A stretch of DNA of 64,000 bases from Xiphias gladius (Eukaryota > Chordata > Actinopteri > Istiophoriformes > Xiphiidae): assembly GCF_016859285.1 (NCBI RefSeq), contig NC_053401.1, positions 6,640,469-6,704,468 on the forward strand. The letters are read 5' to 3'. Positions 49,001 to 60,420 of this stretch are shown piece by piece (within the stretch, counting starts at the first letter, position 1; each line of letters begins with the position of its first letter). The position numbers and the translations under genes are program-made. The notes below the pieces were generated by a model. The model was given only the letters and a program-made list of their open reading frames with translations, searched no databases and was not told where the DNA came from.

Positions 49001-50763
49001 GCTACCTAAACCTCTATGGTCGACAGTGGAATATAGCTTTTACTCTTACTTGTTTGATGATTTTTGTATTACTCTAATCACATGTTATGCAAATTTGTGA
49101 TTAATTTTGGCTTTTCATTCCAACACACAGGCCTCCTGGAAAGAAGTCCAGAAAACATATGGAAAATGTTACAAGTAAATTGCTCAACATCAATTTATAT
49201 GTCTGCTCTGTCTTGAATAGGCTCTTTTGATAACAGTGAAAGAGAAAGTTATGGAGTCCTCTTAACGGAGTAGTTCAACTTCCTGGGAAATGTACTTTTT
49301 CACTCTCTTGCTGAAGGTTAGGGTTAGATTGATACCACTCAGGTATCTGTACGCTAAACATGAAGTTACTACCCCAGCCAATTATCCCTAATTTATCATA
49401 AAGACTGGAAACAGGGAAACAGCTAGCCCTGGCTCTTTCCAAAGGTGACAAAATCATCTACCAGCACCTCTAAAGCTCACTAATTAACATGTTATATTTC
49501 AAAGTGCAAAAAAGATACATTTTTACACTCCAGTGTTTGTATAGATTAAACAAACAAAACAAACATAGGTCTTTATGATATTTTATGGGAGCTAAACTAG
49601 CTAATATGGGTATTTCTTCCTTCTACCTGGTTTACTTTCACTGTGGAATGCCTCAGGGCTCTATTCTGGTTCACCAATTATTTCACAACTACATGCTCCT
49701 ATTTGGTCACAGTTTATAGATCTAATGTTACATTGATTATATTTCTAGTCTTTCTTACAGGTGATCTGGAAACATCAAAAATTACAATTTTCACAATTTT
49801 TTTTCTCAATCTTCAGCCTAATGATGACAAATTTGAAATTGTCACCACTTAAAATAGTTCTCTAATTAAACAAAAACTTAGGTGAGGTGGCAGTCTACAC
49901 TGAAGCAGCTACCGGAAATTTGATTCTGCTCTTAGAACTTTGACATTTTAGGAATTACACTTGCTTTATTGCCAAAAGTTAGGTGAGAAGTTTGATACCA
50001 CTCTCATATCTGTCCATTCAAATGGAAGCTGGAGACATGTAGCTTATCTTATTTTAGGATTAAACAAACAAGATATAATGTGTTAATTAGTGAGCTTTAG
50101 AGGTGGTGGTGGTAGGGAAGTTCTTTTTTAACCTTAGACATAGCCTGGCTAGGCGTTTCCATCTTTAGGCGTTTCCGTATTTATGCTAAGCTAAGCTAAC
50201 CCTCTCCTGGCTCCAGCTTCATATTTACCACACAGACTTAAGAGTTATATCAGTATTTTTCATCTATTGCCCTCCAGCTGAATTTTGGAGTTAAATTTAA
50301 GATTTTTATTAATAACATTCATAGCCCTAAATGCTTGACTTCCGTTGATATCATGGAGCTTTTATCTTCCTACTTACGCAAACAGCCTTGGATCTTAAGA
50401 CAAAGCCTTATTGTCTGTGCCCCAGTGAAGATTAAAGACCAAAGGTGACTGTGTTTTGCAATGAGGCCTGTCATACGTTTGAACTTTTAAACGAGGAAAT
50501 CCATCTTGTCTGTCTTGTTGTCTGTCTCTCAGCAACAAACAGCTTTTTGCCTAACACCTGGTAGTTACATTTTCCCTCTTTATGACTGTTTATTGTATTG
50601 AAATGTATTAATACGTTTCTTTTATCCTTCTCCTGTCCCTACTCCAAGAGGCATAACTTTGTTTGGTACATTTCTGTCTTATTTTTACAGAAACACGGCA
50701 TACATGTTAATGTACAGAAGAGGTTCAAAGGAGGAGGGACAACAACCTGATTTATCTGGCTGA
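46005..50763 (+). CDS. usp18: Ubiquitin-specific peptidase 18-like (ISG15 deconjugase)
   Basis: USP18 removes ISG15 from proteins and damps type I interferon receptor signalling. The exons are 46005-46062, 46800-46896, 47168-47310, 47397-47476, 47561-47695, 48356-48451, 48522-48683, 48755-48886, 49131-49174 and 50691-50763. They total 1020 nt, giving 339 aa. The Cys box is GLTNYHLSCCVNTVLQ with catalytic Cys31. Zinc-knuckle pairs are CLEC (144/147) and CAQC (192/195). The His box is CGHYSAYVRH with His278, and the acidic residue is in YYADDSH (295/296). The last exon gives NTAYMLMYRR, the conserved USP C-terminal strand. If the intron after 49174 is retained, translation stops at once (stop at 49176-49178) and that strand is lost. 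Exon 1 and the last exon rest on phase and motif fit rather than transcript data. The pex26 neighbour is conserved with human. Confidence 0.9.
47745..48255. repeat. Fold-back repeat copy in usp18 intron 5
   Basis: The left arm has GAAGATTGATACCACGG, CAGTTAGCTTAG, CACCAGCACCTCTAGC and CACTCATTAAAATGT. The right arm from about 48058 has the inverse: GATTAAACACACGAGATATA, CTTTTAGAGGTGCTGGCAGG, GCTAAGCTAAGC and GATGTGAGAGTGATCTC. Poly-A and poly-T runs sit between and within the arms. Confidence 0.7.
49265..49510 (+). repeat. Fold-back repeat family, left arm, usp18 last intron
   Basis: It contains GATTGATACCACTCAGGTATC, GACTGGAAACAGGGAAACAG, TACCAGCACCTCTAAAGCTC and ACTAATTAACATGTTATAT, the same arm as at 47745 and 59205. 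Confidence 0.7.
49970..50250. repeat. Fold-back repeat copy, usp18 last intron
   Basis: A shortened left arm (GAAGTTTGATACCACTCTCA) is joined to a right arm with ATAATGTGTTAATTAGTGAG, CTTTAGAGGTGGTGG and GCTAAGCTAAGCTAACCC. It is a second copy within 500 bp of the previous one. Confidence 0.65.
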
Positions 50764-53260
50764 GCGTATGGATGAATGAATTTAATGAATGAATTAATTA
50801 ATCTGGGGACAAGGTGCAATACAGGATCAACATGGAAACCATAAGAATTTAAGGAATTTAAACACTTGTTTTCTTGAAATATTTTATTGCAATTTTTGAT
50901 TTTATTGTTCATGGGGAAAGGTTTTATATGTAATTTTTTTTCTGACCTCATTGAGTTCATAGAGATTTAGTATGTATACTTTACAGCAGCACAGTAATTT
51001 CTGCCCAACAACAGTAGGTGGCATTCAAGACTCAAAACACTGAAGGGTTTTCCACTCTCAGACCACACACAATGTGACAGGCTCAGTGATACTGGGGGGT
51101 TGGTTTGAGGAGAATGCTTAGCTTGGATATTCACTGTTAGGGGGGAAATACCTGCAATGGGACTCAGTGTTCATTTTCCTGACACTGCTGTATAATATAT
51201 GAGTCACTCATGAAGAACAATGAAGTCATTTTTTTCTCATTTGGACTGCCAAAAACGTCAACAACAAAAAAATAATTCTTTCATCATCTCACTTTGAGCC
51301 AACACCTGCACATCTCCCACCACCTGAGCTCAGAATGTATTCACTTGTGTTCTGAATGTATTTGTTTTTAGAATGCATTGAGGAGACCATCTTACAATGA
51401 AAGGAGGTTAAATGTTGCAGTTGTAGCCACAGAGCTTGAGTGCTCAGTATAGGCTGTCAGCAGAGTCTCTAAAGTTCCCACTCACTTGGCCAAGAGTCGG
51501 GGGACCGTGTGAAATGGTGCCTATTTGCTGCAGAGCTCTGACAGAATGGAACATGTCTGCACAGTGCCACAGGCAGCAGGCCTCATGCTTAGTCATCTCG
51601 CTACCATGAGGCACAGGCGCAGCTTTCTGCATAGGGGTATCTTCCGTGTACATTCAGACCAAAGACTAGGGCAAGATATTTGCATTATGTGTCTAGACTT
51701 GAGTCACTGTCACAGATATAATAGGTGTTTTGCCTTGGATTTGTGAAATGAGATTGAATCTTTTCCTCTGACTAGTGCAAGTTAGAAGGTGACAATGGAA
51801 AAAGTCATAATAATAAAGACTTAACATATACTGAGAGGAAATTTGCATTTTTTTTTTACATAATAACAAATGTTAACAACATTGGGTACTTGGATGGATT
51901 TACAAGCCATATTGTTCATTGATATTGTCTGTTACCAGTCATGAAGGTACGCAGATAATTCACTTAAAGCAGCTATAATGAAATTTTTTTTTTATTAATG
52001 CATCAAATGACTACGTGTAATGTGAAAGGGGTGGCTCTTAGTGATAAACCCACAGAGAATAATCATCCAACTCTGCAGTGCCCTTCAACTCTACAAAGAT
52101 TTTTAGCATCTTACAGCTCATAGTTTTGGTTTTCTGGTTTCTTCTTTATTGTTTTGATTCGCTCCTACTGCCCTTATAGCTTTGTTTTTTTGGCCACAGC
52201 AGGCAGCTGTTTTTAGTTTAGAAATTTAAAAAATTTATCACAATATTATCTGTCCAGTACCAAACTGAAGACAAACTTAGCAATAAACGTTAGCTAGTGG
52301 TCAAAGTGTAGCATTTAACAGCTAATGAGCCAGATATTTCCCTCAGGAATTGGTAGAGACCAAAAACAGAGCTAAAAGGAAGAGTAAGAATAGAATAGGA
52401 TAATGGACTTAAATTCGCCAAGTAGCAAGAAATACTCTAAATTAATGCTAACATTGATCTGTTCACTTTGTAAATAAGCAAATGTTTGCTTACATAAAAG
52501 ATAAAAGGTGAAAATATATAAGTGCTGCGTTCACAGCTTGATTCTACTGCCCTCAAGTAGCCAAAAAAATCGGTTACTGCAGGTTTCAGTAGTACAGAAG
52601 TACAGAAATATTAGTATCCAAAGATACTTAAAGTATCATAATACAGAATAGCCTGATTCAGAGTGTTATTATACTGTATATCACATTACTGGATCAATAC
52701 TATTGATCCATTAATGCGTAAGCACAATTAATGCTATAACTGGTCGAGGTGGAGCTAATCATTTTGTGTATGGTTTGGTAGTTTAATATATAAAACGCGT
52801 CATGTTTTTTTGCTGATTATCTAAATCTGCAAACTAAATATTAACTTAAGCTGTCAGGTACATGTATTGGAGTAAAAAGTACAATATAACAAAAACTCAA
52901 GTAAAGTAAGTGCCTTAGTAATGCGCATAAGTTCAGTTAATGTGCTTAGTTACTTTTCACCGTCTTATATCCCCAATGCATCCCCAATAACCAGATAGAT
53001 TTTCCTGATTGTGAATTTTAGAAGAAACATTAGAATCTGAATAAAATATGATATCGCCTCCAGAGAACTGATTATTCTCTTTGCAGGGTTTTGATTACTA
53101 GTTCATGTTGTATGACTATGTGTCAAGTAGATGTTAGACAAGCATCTCTCCATGACATAGGCAGCACACCCCAAGGCCGCATGTATAAAGTCTGACTGAA
53201 CGTCTTAGTTTCTTTTCAAGCACGTGTCACACTTGCATGAGGTCTTTGTCTCTATTTTTG
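50764..53260. other. usp18 3' UTR and downstream spacer
   Basis: No second gene is recognised. Candidate AATAAA signals occur (for example near 51812) but none is compelling. A reverse TACTT-type fragment (GGAGTAAAAAGTACAATATA) lies near 52865-52920. Confidence 0.45.
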
Positions 53261-53272
53261 AGGTTGAGCTAT

Positions 53273-53297
53273 GCCCCCCCCACCCACCACCCCCCGA
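53273..53297 (-). other. G-rich minus strand tract, possible G-quadruplex
   Basis: The plus strand is a C-run block with short A interruptions, so the minus strand has at least four G-runs of three or more within about 25 bases. Confidence 0.4.
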
Positions 53298-53989
53298 GGT
53301 TACACAGACACTTTATGGCAGATCATATTCTCTGAAATTAAGTTTTAGATCTTTAGACTGGTGAGGTGTTAGCCAGTAAGCTAAGGAGAAATAATGTTGT
53401 ATTGTTTTAAATTCATCCAGCATTGATACTGCTTGACACAATAAATCAGTAAAACCACAACTGAAGTAGGTATCTGCTGTAAATACAGCCCTAGTAGGCA
53501 CATAGGCTATAGCAGCAGGGATGGTATTCCTCTGGCTTTGCAGTGTGGCAACACTTAAACTGTTTTCTTTGGAGAATATTTCAAGGTTCATTAATGCTTT
53601 TTAGTCATTGTTGATGTGTGTTTACCAGTTACTAGGTGAGCACACCAGTGTGATGCGTCGAGGAGAAAATGGAATTTGGCTATTTGAGAACCACTCTTAA
53701 ATTTTCCCTTTTTTGTGTGGTGGATTTCACAGGCTTAGATAAATGCCTGTGCCTGACTTGAATTTTTTCAAATGCAACACACAGCAAACCAGTATTCCAG
53801 CCCTCTGTCTATTTAATGATGTTCAGCAATAATAATGTCATTTCATGTCATTTGTCAAAGAATAACCCTCATGTTGTTCACACAAAAGCAGAGAGCACTA
53901 AGAAAGCAGTGAAGTTGAACTGTGAACCGGCTGGCAAACTGTGTCTCAGATACAAAGATTGTAATCATGGATTTATTATTATTGTATGC

Positions 53990-54420
53990 CTTTTTAGCCA
54001 TGCTAGCAGCTTGGCTCTATGGCAATGTCAGTCTGCCGTTTGGAACAACACCAGGCTGAAATTACTCGGCAGCTATTGGATGGATTCCCATGAACTTTTG
54101 TACATTCATGGTCATCAGAGGATGAATTCCTAATGTCTCTGTTGAACCTCTGGCTTTTCGCCTAGCGTCGTTGTGGTTGGTATTTTTGACTTTTAGTGAA
54201 ATATCTCAACAGCTTTTGGATGGAATCCCATAAAATTTGGTACAGACTTTCATGCCCCATCATCAAATGTTAGCATGCTGAGATGGTGGTTATGATAAAC
54301 ATTGTACCTGCTAAACATCAACATACTAGCAATGTCATTGTGAGCATGTTGTCATGGTGATGTTAGCATTTAGCCAGAACCACTCACAGAGCAGCTAGCA
54401 TTGCTGTAGATTCCTAGTTT
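53990..54420 (+). repeat. Dispersed repeat (TCTCAACAGCTTTTGGATGG type)
   Basis: It contains AAATATCTCAACAGCTTTTGG, TCCCATAAAATTTGGTACAG, TTAGCATGCTGAGATGG and GTTAGCATTTAGC. Similar blocks occur at 60140-60420 (AAATATCTCAACAACTATG, GCCATGAAAGTTGGTACAC). I recognise this as a common fish-genome repeat, class uncertain. Confidence 0.55.
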
Positions 54421-56000
54421 TATTTTTACAAAGAAATATTTGCCACTAAATGTACGTAATAACAATAATAATAAAAAAAAAAAAAAGCACATTTGGATAA
54501 TTTTAATGGCATGGAGAGAATATCTACCGCCAAATGTCTTCTTTCAGCTATGTTGTGCATTTTAACTCTGGTTTAAGAAAAAAGCTCCATCTACTCTATT
54601 TATATCGAAATCAAGGTAACAATAGGGAGTGAGACATGCAATATAATTTATGGCTGTTTTCCCCTTATACTCCATAATTACACAGTAAGGTTGTTACCAC
54701 CATTTTCCCCAGACTTCAGTTTTGTATCACAGTACTGTACCCTGTAGTATTTACCAAAATAATAATTTAATTATCCTTTACTCTAAAGTGCTCAATTAAC
54801 ATTTAAGTACCAATCGGAACCACTAAGTATTTTATTGGTACCTGATTTATGCAACAAAATTGCATTGTGAATCACAGGGTGAATAGTAAAGTATGAAGTG
54901 TCAATATAATAAATTACATTACAATTTAATCTATTTAAACACATGATTAAAAAGATATTTAATCCACATCAAATTGCATGATTTCCATCTGAGTCAAAGG
55001 CTGAGATAGCAGCCACTGCTACTCTGCTAAGCTAAAGTTGCTAAGCTTTTGCAGGAGTTTAGTTAGGTTTTTTTTTTTCCGTCATCTAGTTGCTGCCCCA
55101 TTAATTATGTGAAATAAAAATTACCGACATGTCAGTTCATCAAACTGGATATTTTCAAATTTCAGAGAACAGCTTGGGAAAAATAAATAAGTAAATTTAG
55201 TTTTAGTTTTAGGTAAGGGTAGCTGTAGTTATCTCACCAGCTGACTTGTACTGATAACTCATTACACAGCCAGTTACTGTACTATTAGCTCTGTTTTGTA
55301 CTTAATACAAATAGTACATTCTGTTTTCATGGAAATTATACATTTCTATGGCATAATGATTTTTATGTGAAAAAATGGACATCAAAAAGATGCGCGGCTT
55401 AACTCAATTTTGACTTAAGTTCATGTGTTTTTGTTTGTAGGGCAGTGTTTCAGCTGTTTCATTCCGAATTTAAAAGTTTCATCCTCTGGTTTGATTCCTG
55501 TTTGCGGCTGCCTCTACACATTTGTCCTTTTACTGCTCAGAACAAAGATTGTGAATGGTGGCTGGACATGTCTTGTAAACTTGCAGGTATACTCCCCTAT
55601 GAGATGGCTATGTTAAGCAAGATGTTTCTCCCATAATGTCAAAACCGAGACTCTTTAACATGCCCTGTCCTGATTGCCCTTCGTCTGCTCTAATCCTATA
55701 TAACCTAATCTAACAGCGAAATCTCATGGGTGCTTCAGGGGTGGCAGACAGCTCACACAGCTATCCTTTGGTTACATAATGAGGTTTCAAACAGGAAATG
55801 ATTCTCTTTCGCTTTCTGTCCTGGTGACCATGGGGAAGTCTGCTTTTGTAAATAGCAAACAAAGACTTAAAGCAAATTTCTGCTGCATGACTTAGATTTT
55901 CCTCTCATATTAAAAAAAAATGGGTAAATAAGATAAATGAGCAGAGAACTAAAAATGTATCTGCATATTTCTCTCTAATAAAAAACCTGCGTCCTACTAA
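54421..56000. other. Spacer without recognisable feature
   Basis: AT-rich with short homopolymers. The overlapping short open frames near 55425-55636 match nothing known. Confidence 0.45.
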
Positions 56001-56012
56001 TAAATGGAAACA

Positions 56013-56035
56013 ATTTCTCTTTCTTTCTTTCTTTT

Positions 56036-56075
<40 letters not shown>

Positions 56076-56180
56076 TTTTTCTGTCTGTCCTTTGATTTTC
56101 TCAACAACCGCTCGTCTGATCGACTTCAAACTTGACGGGTGTATTGCTGAGGACCCAAGGAAGTGCAGTGTTGACTGTGA
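56013..56180 (+). repeat. (TTTC)n microsatellite joined to a dispersed repeat end
   Basis: About 65 bases of TTTC units (56017-56081) run into CTCAACAACCGCTCGTCTGAT and GGGTGTATTGCTGAGGACC, which I recognise as a widely dispersed fish repeat. Confidence 0.6.
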
Positions 56181-59160
56181 AGTTGTTTTTACCAGCCGTC
56201 CTCAAGAACATCAAAAATACAACTATAAAACAAATCTATATAAACCCTACGCAACCAGGGGGGTTCTATGACTTCACAACTGTGAAATTAATAGAGTGCT
56301 GCAGGGATGATGTATTTTTGTATGACAACCCAAAAGTTAGCATCCCCGTGGTTCCCTTGACAAAAAGCCAATTGGATTTTTCCACTGGCTTTTGGATTGT
56401 TGGAGAAAATAAGCTCTGTGACAAACAAAAGCTTATTATATTTACGTGTTTTGTTCAGCAAGATAATCTTCACAAATGAACACCACTTTTATGATTTTTG
56501 AAGCCTAAATACAACTGCCCAAAGTAAAAAAACTAATGTTAGGCTATAAACGAATTACATCATGGTCGTATAACTGCAACGTCCCCACCACTAAACTTCC
56601 AACTTGTAATTTGATTTAGCTCGCCTACCTCTTCTACAAAAGTCTTTCCTCTTAGAAAAGTTTAATAGTTTGCAAGAGCGCAAGTATAAACACAAGAAGG
56701 CTGTAAAGGCGGACTGGTGAGTAGATTGGTTTTCGTGTTCGGTGTGATGACGTTTAATGTCCCTGACAACCTCTGTAGTCTCATTGAGCCACTTGGTAGC
56801 AACAGCTTTTTTTAAGACATGTAAAATCTTGAAAAAATCCCAAGTGGGGTATGTACTGACGCAATTATTGTCATAGCTTAAAATGTGAAAATGTCTTTTG
56901 CTTGTGGCATCTAACAAAAAAAAAAAAAAAAAATCGATTCAAAAACCCATTGACTTTCCCAAAGGAAATGTAACTAATTTCAGGGCTTAGGACTCATTCC
57001 TGAAGCACTCAATAGAACCCATTACCCCCATCAAGCTGTTTTTTTGTAACAATGCCACACACCAACAGGCACATTTTGAATGGGCAAAAACATAGTCACT
57101 AGTAATTCAAATGACCTTAATCCAAAAGTAAACTCTAACTATAGCCATGTAGAAATGTGTTTCAATTATCTGCTTTGATTTATGACCTGTTACCTCCAGT
57201 TTCAAAATGGTAGCTCATGTGGCTCATATTAAGGTCATGGCGGTGAATTCTGGTAAGTATCTCTTAGTTTTAAGTGTTAACACGTACATTGGTCCGTGAA
57301 TATACTGCAGTGATTTCAGTGGAATTTGTAGAATGAGCGGTCGTGTCGAGGAAGAAGCCTTATCTTTCCCCAGTGAGTTCATAAAATTTCCTCTCAGGAG
57401 GGATAAGGTGAGTCTGGTCAACACAAAGTTTCCCTCCCTTTCACGTGTTCAGTTGTCCTCCCGAGATTCTTGGCAGCCTGACTCTAATAAATAGAACATC
57501 TGCTGAGTTTTCTAGGAAAAGGGATGTTGAACAGTCAAACTGCTATAAGTGAACAGAAAAGACAAAGGGCAGCTCAAATTTAGGTGAAATGAGGTTGGGG
57601 TTGATTTGCTTTCATTTTGGTTGACTCAAAATGGCCAGTGACAGTTATTTTCCAGGTAATTTATATTTACTATAAATTGGACTTCCAACCAAGAGGAGTT
57701 GGCAGCAGGTTGCAAATACTGGTTCTCACAGGAGGGGAGCGATCGCCCCTTGGCAATTGTGGTCATCACATGTAGTATCGCCTCAGTGTGATCTGATGCT
57801 CCACCCTTGTCTTCATAGTTCTGTCGTTACCCTTCAGTTAGCGCCTTATCTCAGCTCCTTATCGTAAGACACGGGATCCAGGGAAGATCAGCCGTCGTCT
57901 CAGAAGCCAGGCTGCTCCGGTTACAGGTGAAATGGCTTTACTGGCGGGCCCATGTAACTGTCTGTCAGTTTGTGAGCGTCCTGCCTCAAAGCGAGCTCCT
58001 GCTCTGACATGTACACCACCATGTTTGTGTGCCTCCACACTGGTCCTACCAGTATTAAAGTCTTGTTATTTATGGTATGATATTTTTTCATTTTTATTTT
58101 GCAGTGCTTTGCCTCAGTTGCAGAATGTCATTCGAAAACCTAGCAAAAATAAACCCTTGTGACTTTTTGAGGTAAGCTCATCTAAACATTATAAGCTCGT
58201 ATCATAATAAATCCTCATCTTCACGTGGCATTCCTCAAATTAAAATTCTCCTTCCCCGGTCTCTCAGTATACAGGAATGAATGGAATTGCACCTTGAGGG
58301 TAACTGCTGCCTTACCTTTCCAGCTCTCAGCCAGTGATAAGCTCACAACAACCTGTTAACGGCTGCAGACACACATTTCAGCTGCGCTTGTGTGCTTGTG
58401 TATGCATGCCAATCAGTTGCTACATCAGTGCTCCAGTTAATGATTTGTACAGTAGGAGAAAAACTTGTGACAACGAGAGAGCTCATATCGAAACTGGCTT
58501 ACACACAAAAAAAAAAAAAAGACGTTTCTTTTCACTTCTTTTTGGTGCACCTTGCCATGTTTCAGAGACCTGACTCAGGTTTCACTAGCTCTGTAACATG
58601 GGCTGGGCACACTGAGAAGTGAGCTATCTATTGTCAAACCTCTTTGACCTGCTCTCTCCTTCAGCGTCTCCTATTTCCGCACAAAGACTCTCTAATGCCA
58701 GGTAGCTGGTGCTGGCATTCCTGTTGCATTCCACCATGGGGAAGTTGCTGGGATCAGGATGAAAAATGCCTGAAACAAAGGCCTACTCTCATTCACAGGG
58801 TTTAGGGTTCTGTGGGAAAGTCCAGGCTGGACAGAGGTTGGATGGCAGAGGAATGCAAAGCAGGGCATAGCTCACACAGTCTCTATGACACAGACCCAAA
58901 GACACATTGACAAGGTGGGGGTCTTCTTACAGAGAGGAGGCAGCCCCCCATGAAAGACGATGATAGGACTCTGGATAACTGAAGTACATCCTTCACTTGT
59001 CATGTTTACAGACAGGTCATCCATTCTGCAGACATGATGGGTAGAGCTTTGATTGGATGTCTGGGTGGAAGCTCTGATCCATATCCCCTCAAACCACTCA
59101 TTTCTGGCATTATTTGCCTCTATTTGATAGTGACAATAGAGAGAGATGACACGGTACAAA
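56181..59160. other. Spacer; no gene recognised
   Basis: No exon with both splice sites and a conserved protein match was found. The part from about 57400 to 58300 is less AT-rich and not obviously repetitive. Confidence 0.4.
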
Positions 59161-59162
59161 GC

Positions 59163-59620
59163 AGTGGTTCCCAACCTTTTTGGCTTGTGGACCCTTAAAG
59201 CAAAAGTCTGACTTATTGCTTTCTGGCAAAGAGTTAGATGAGTAAGGTGATAGCACTCTCATATGTGTCTGTTAAATATGAGGCTACAGCAAGGTGCCCG
59301 TTAGCTTAGCTTAGCACAAAGGATAGAGGCCTGCTAGCCTGGCTCTGTCCAAACGTAACAAAATTGCCAGCGGTGGATGTCCCATTTCCCAAGATGTCCG
59401 ATTATTCCTTAAAATGAAGCCTAATTCTGACCCTCATGACAAAAGTGTGAGCAGGAAATTTTTTTCTTTTCATATTGGTTGATTTGCAGGATTACAGAGC
59501 ACTAAATAGGTAAATATGCAGTATTTAACAAACAAAAAAAACATTGTCCCTTTGATCATTTAGCGACCCCTCAGATTTTTTGGGGACCCTTTTTGGATGT
59601 CGTTTTCTGACCTCCAGGGC
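59163..59620. repeat. hAT-like end interrupted by a fold-back arm
   Basis: CAGTGGTTCCCAACCTTTTTG at 59163 matches the hAT-like end at 4241. It breaks off after about 40 bases into a fold-back left arm (59205-59370: TTAGATGAG, AGCACTCTCATATGTGTCTG, TTAGCTTAGCTTAGC). GCGACCCCTCAG near 59570 resembles more hAT-MITE interior. This suggests a nested insertion. Confidence 0.5.
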
Positions 59621-60139
59621 GGGAATTACTGCAATAAAGGCCCACAGCTGATGACATGTGCAACCACGGTCAGTGTCTTAAACCTCTACACTTTCAGCTG
59701 AAAATAAATGACAGCTTTTCTTACTGTTCATTAATCATGAATTATTACACCAATAATTTTTTCATTTGTAAAGGTATGAAGTCCATTCCTTCACTGCCTC
59801 ATGCTGAGGTTAAGTGCCTGACCTTGCTTCACCCTCCCTCCCCTGAGCCATATCTGAACCACGGCTTGTGAAGATTTAGAGAGGAATTTACTGTCAAAAC
59901 TTTTCACTCTCCCACAACAAATACCAACAGATATTCTTGATAATGTATCTTCAGCTATGGGGAAGAGAAAGGCAGTCAGGTGAGTGTAAGCTACTTTTAA
60001 ATGACGGTTGAGACTCCTGCAGGCCAGATCTTTCATATTTCAGTGGGACTGAATGATCAAAGACTACAGGGTAATAATTTTTAGCCTCGCAAGTGGTATG
60101 GACTCTATAGTTGGCAATGTTCGTCATTCCAATCTGTGG

Positions 60140-60420
60140 TCCAGAACTGAAATATCTCAACAACTATGTTGATGTATTTTCTCGAAATTTTGTGCAGATA
60201 TTAATGCTGCCAAGAGGACGAATCCTAGTGACTCTGGTGATCTTCTGACTTCTCCTCAAACCACCACCATGAGGCTTACGTTTGTGGTTTGGTCTCAACA
60301 ACTATTGGATAAATTGCCATGAAAGTTGGTACACATTCAGTAAAGCTACAGTGTATCTCTGTGCACACACAGCAACAACAATGCTAACCTCAGTGATTTA
60401 CATTACACGTAGCCACCGAT
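60140..60420 (+). repeat. Dispersed repeat, second copy of the 53990 family
   Basis: It shares AAATATCTCAACAACTATG and CATGAAAGTTGGTACAC-type blocks with 53990-54420. The copies have diverged. Confidence 0.45.

Noticed and set aside
55905-56129. Lys/Glu-rich minus-strand frame
   Set aside because: It is a translation of the (TTTC)n microsatellite.
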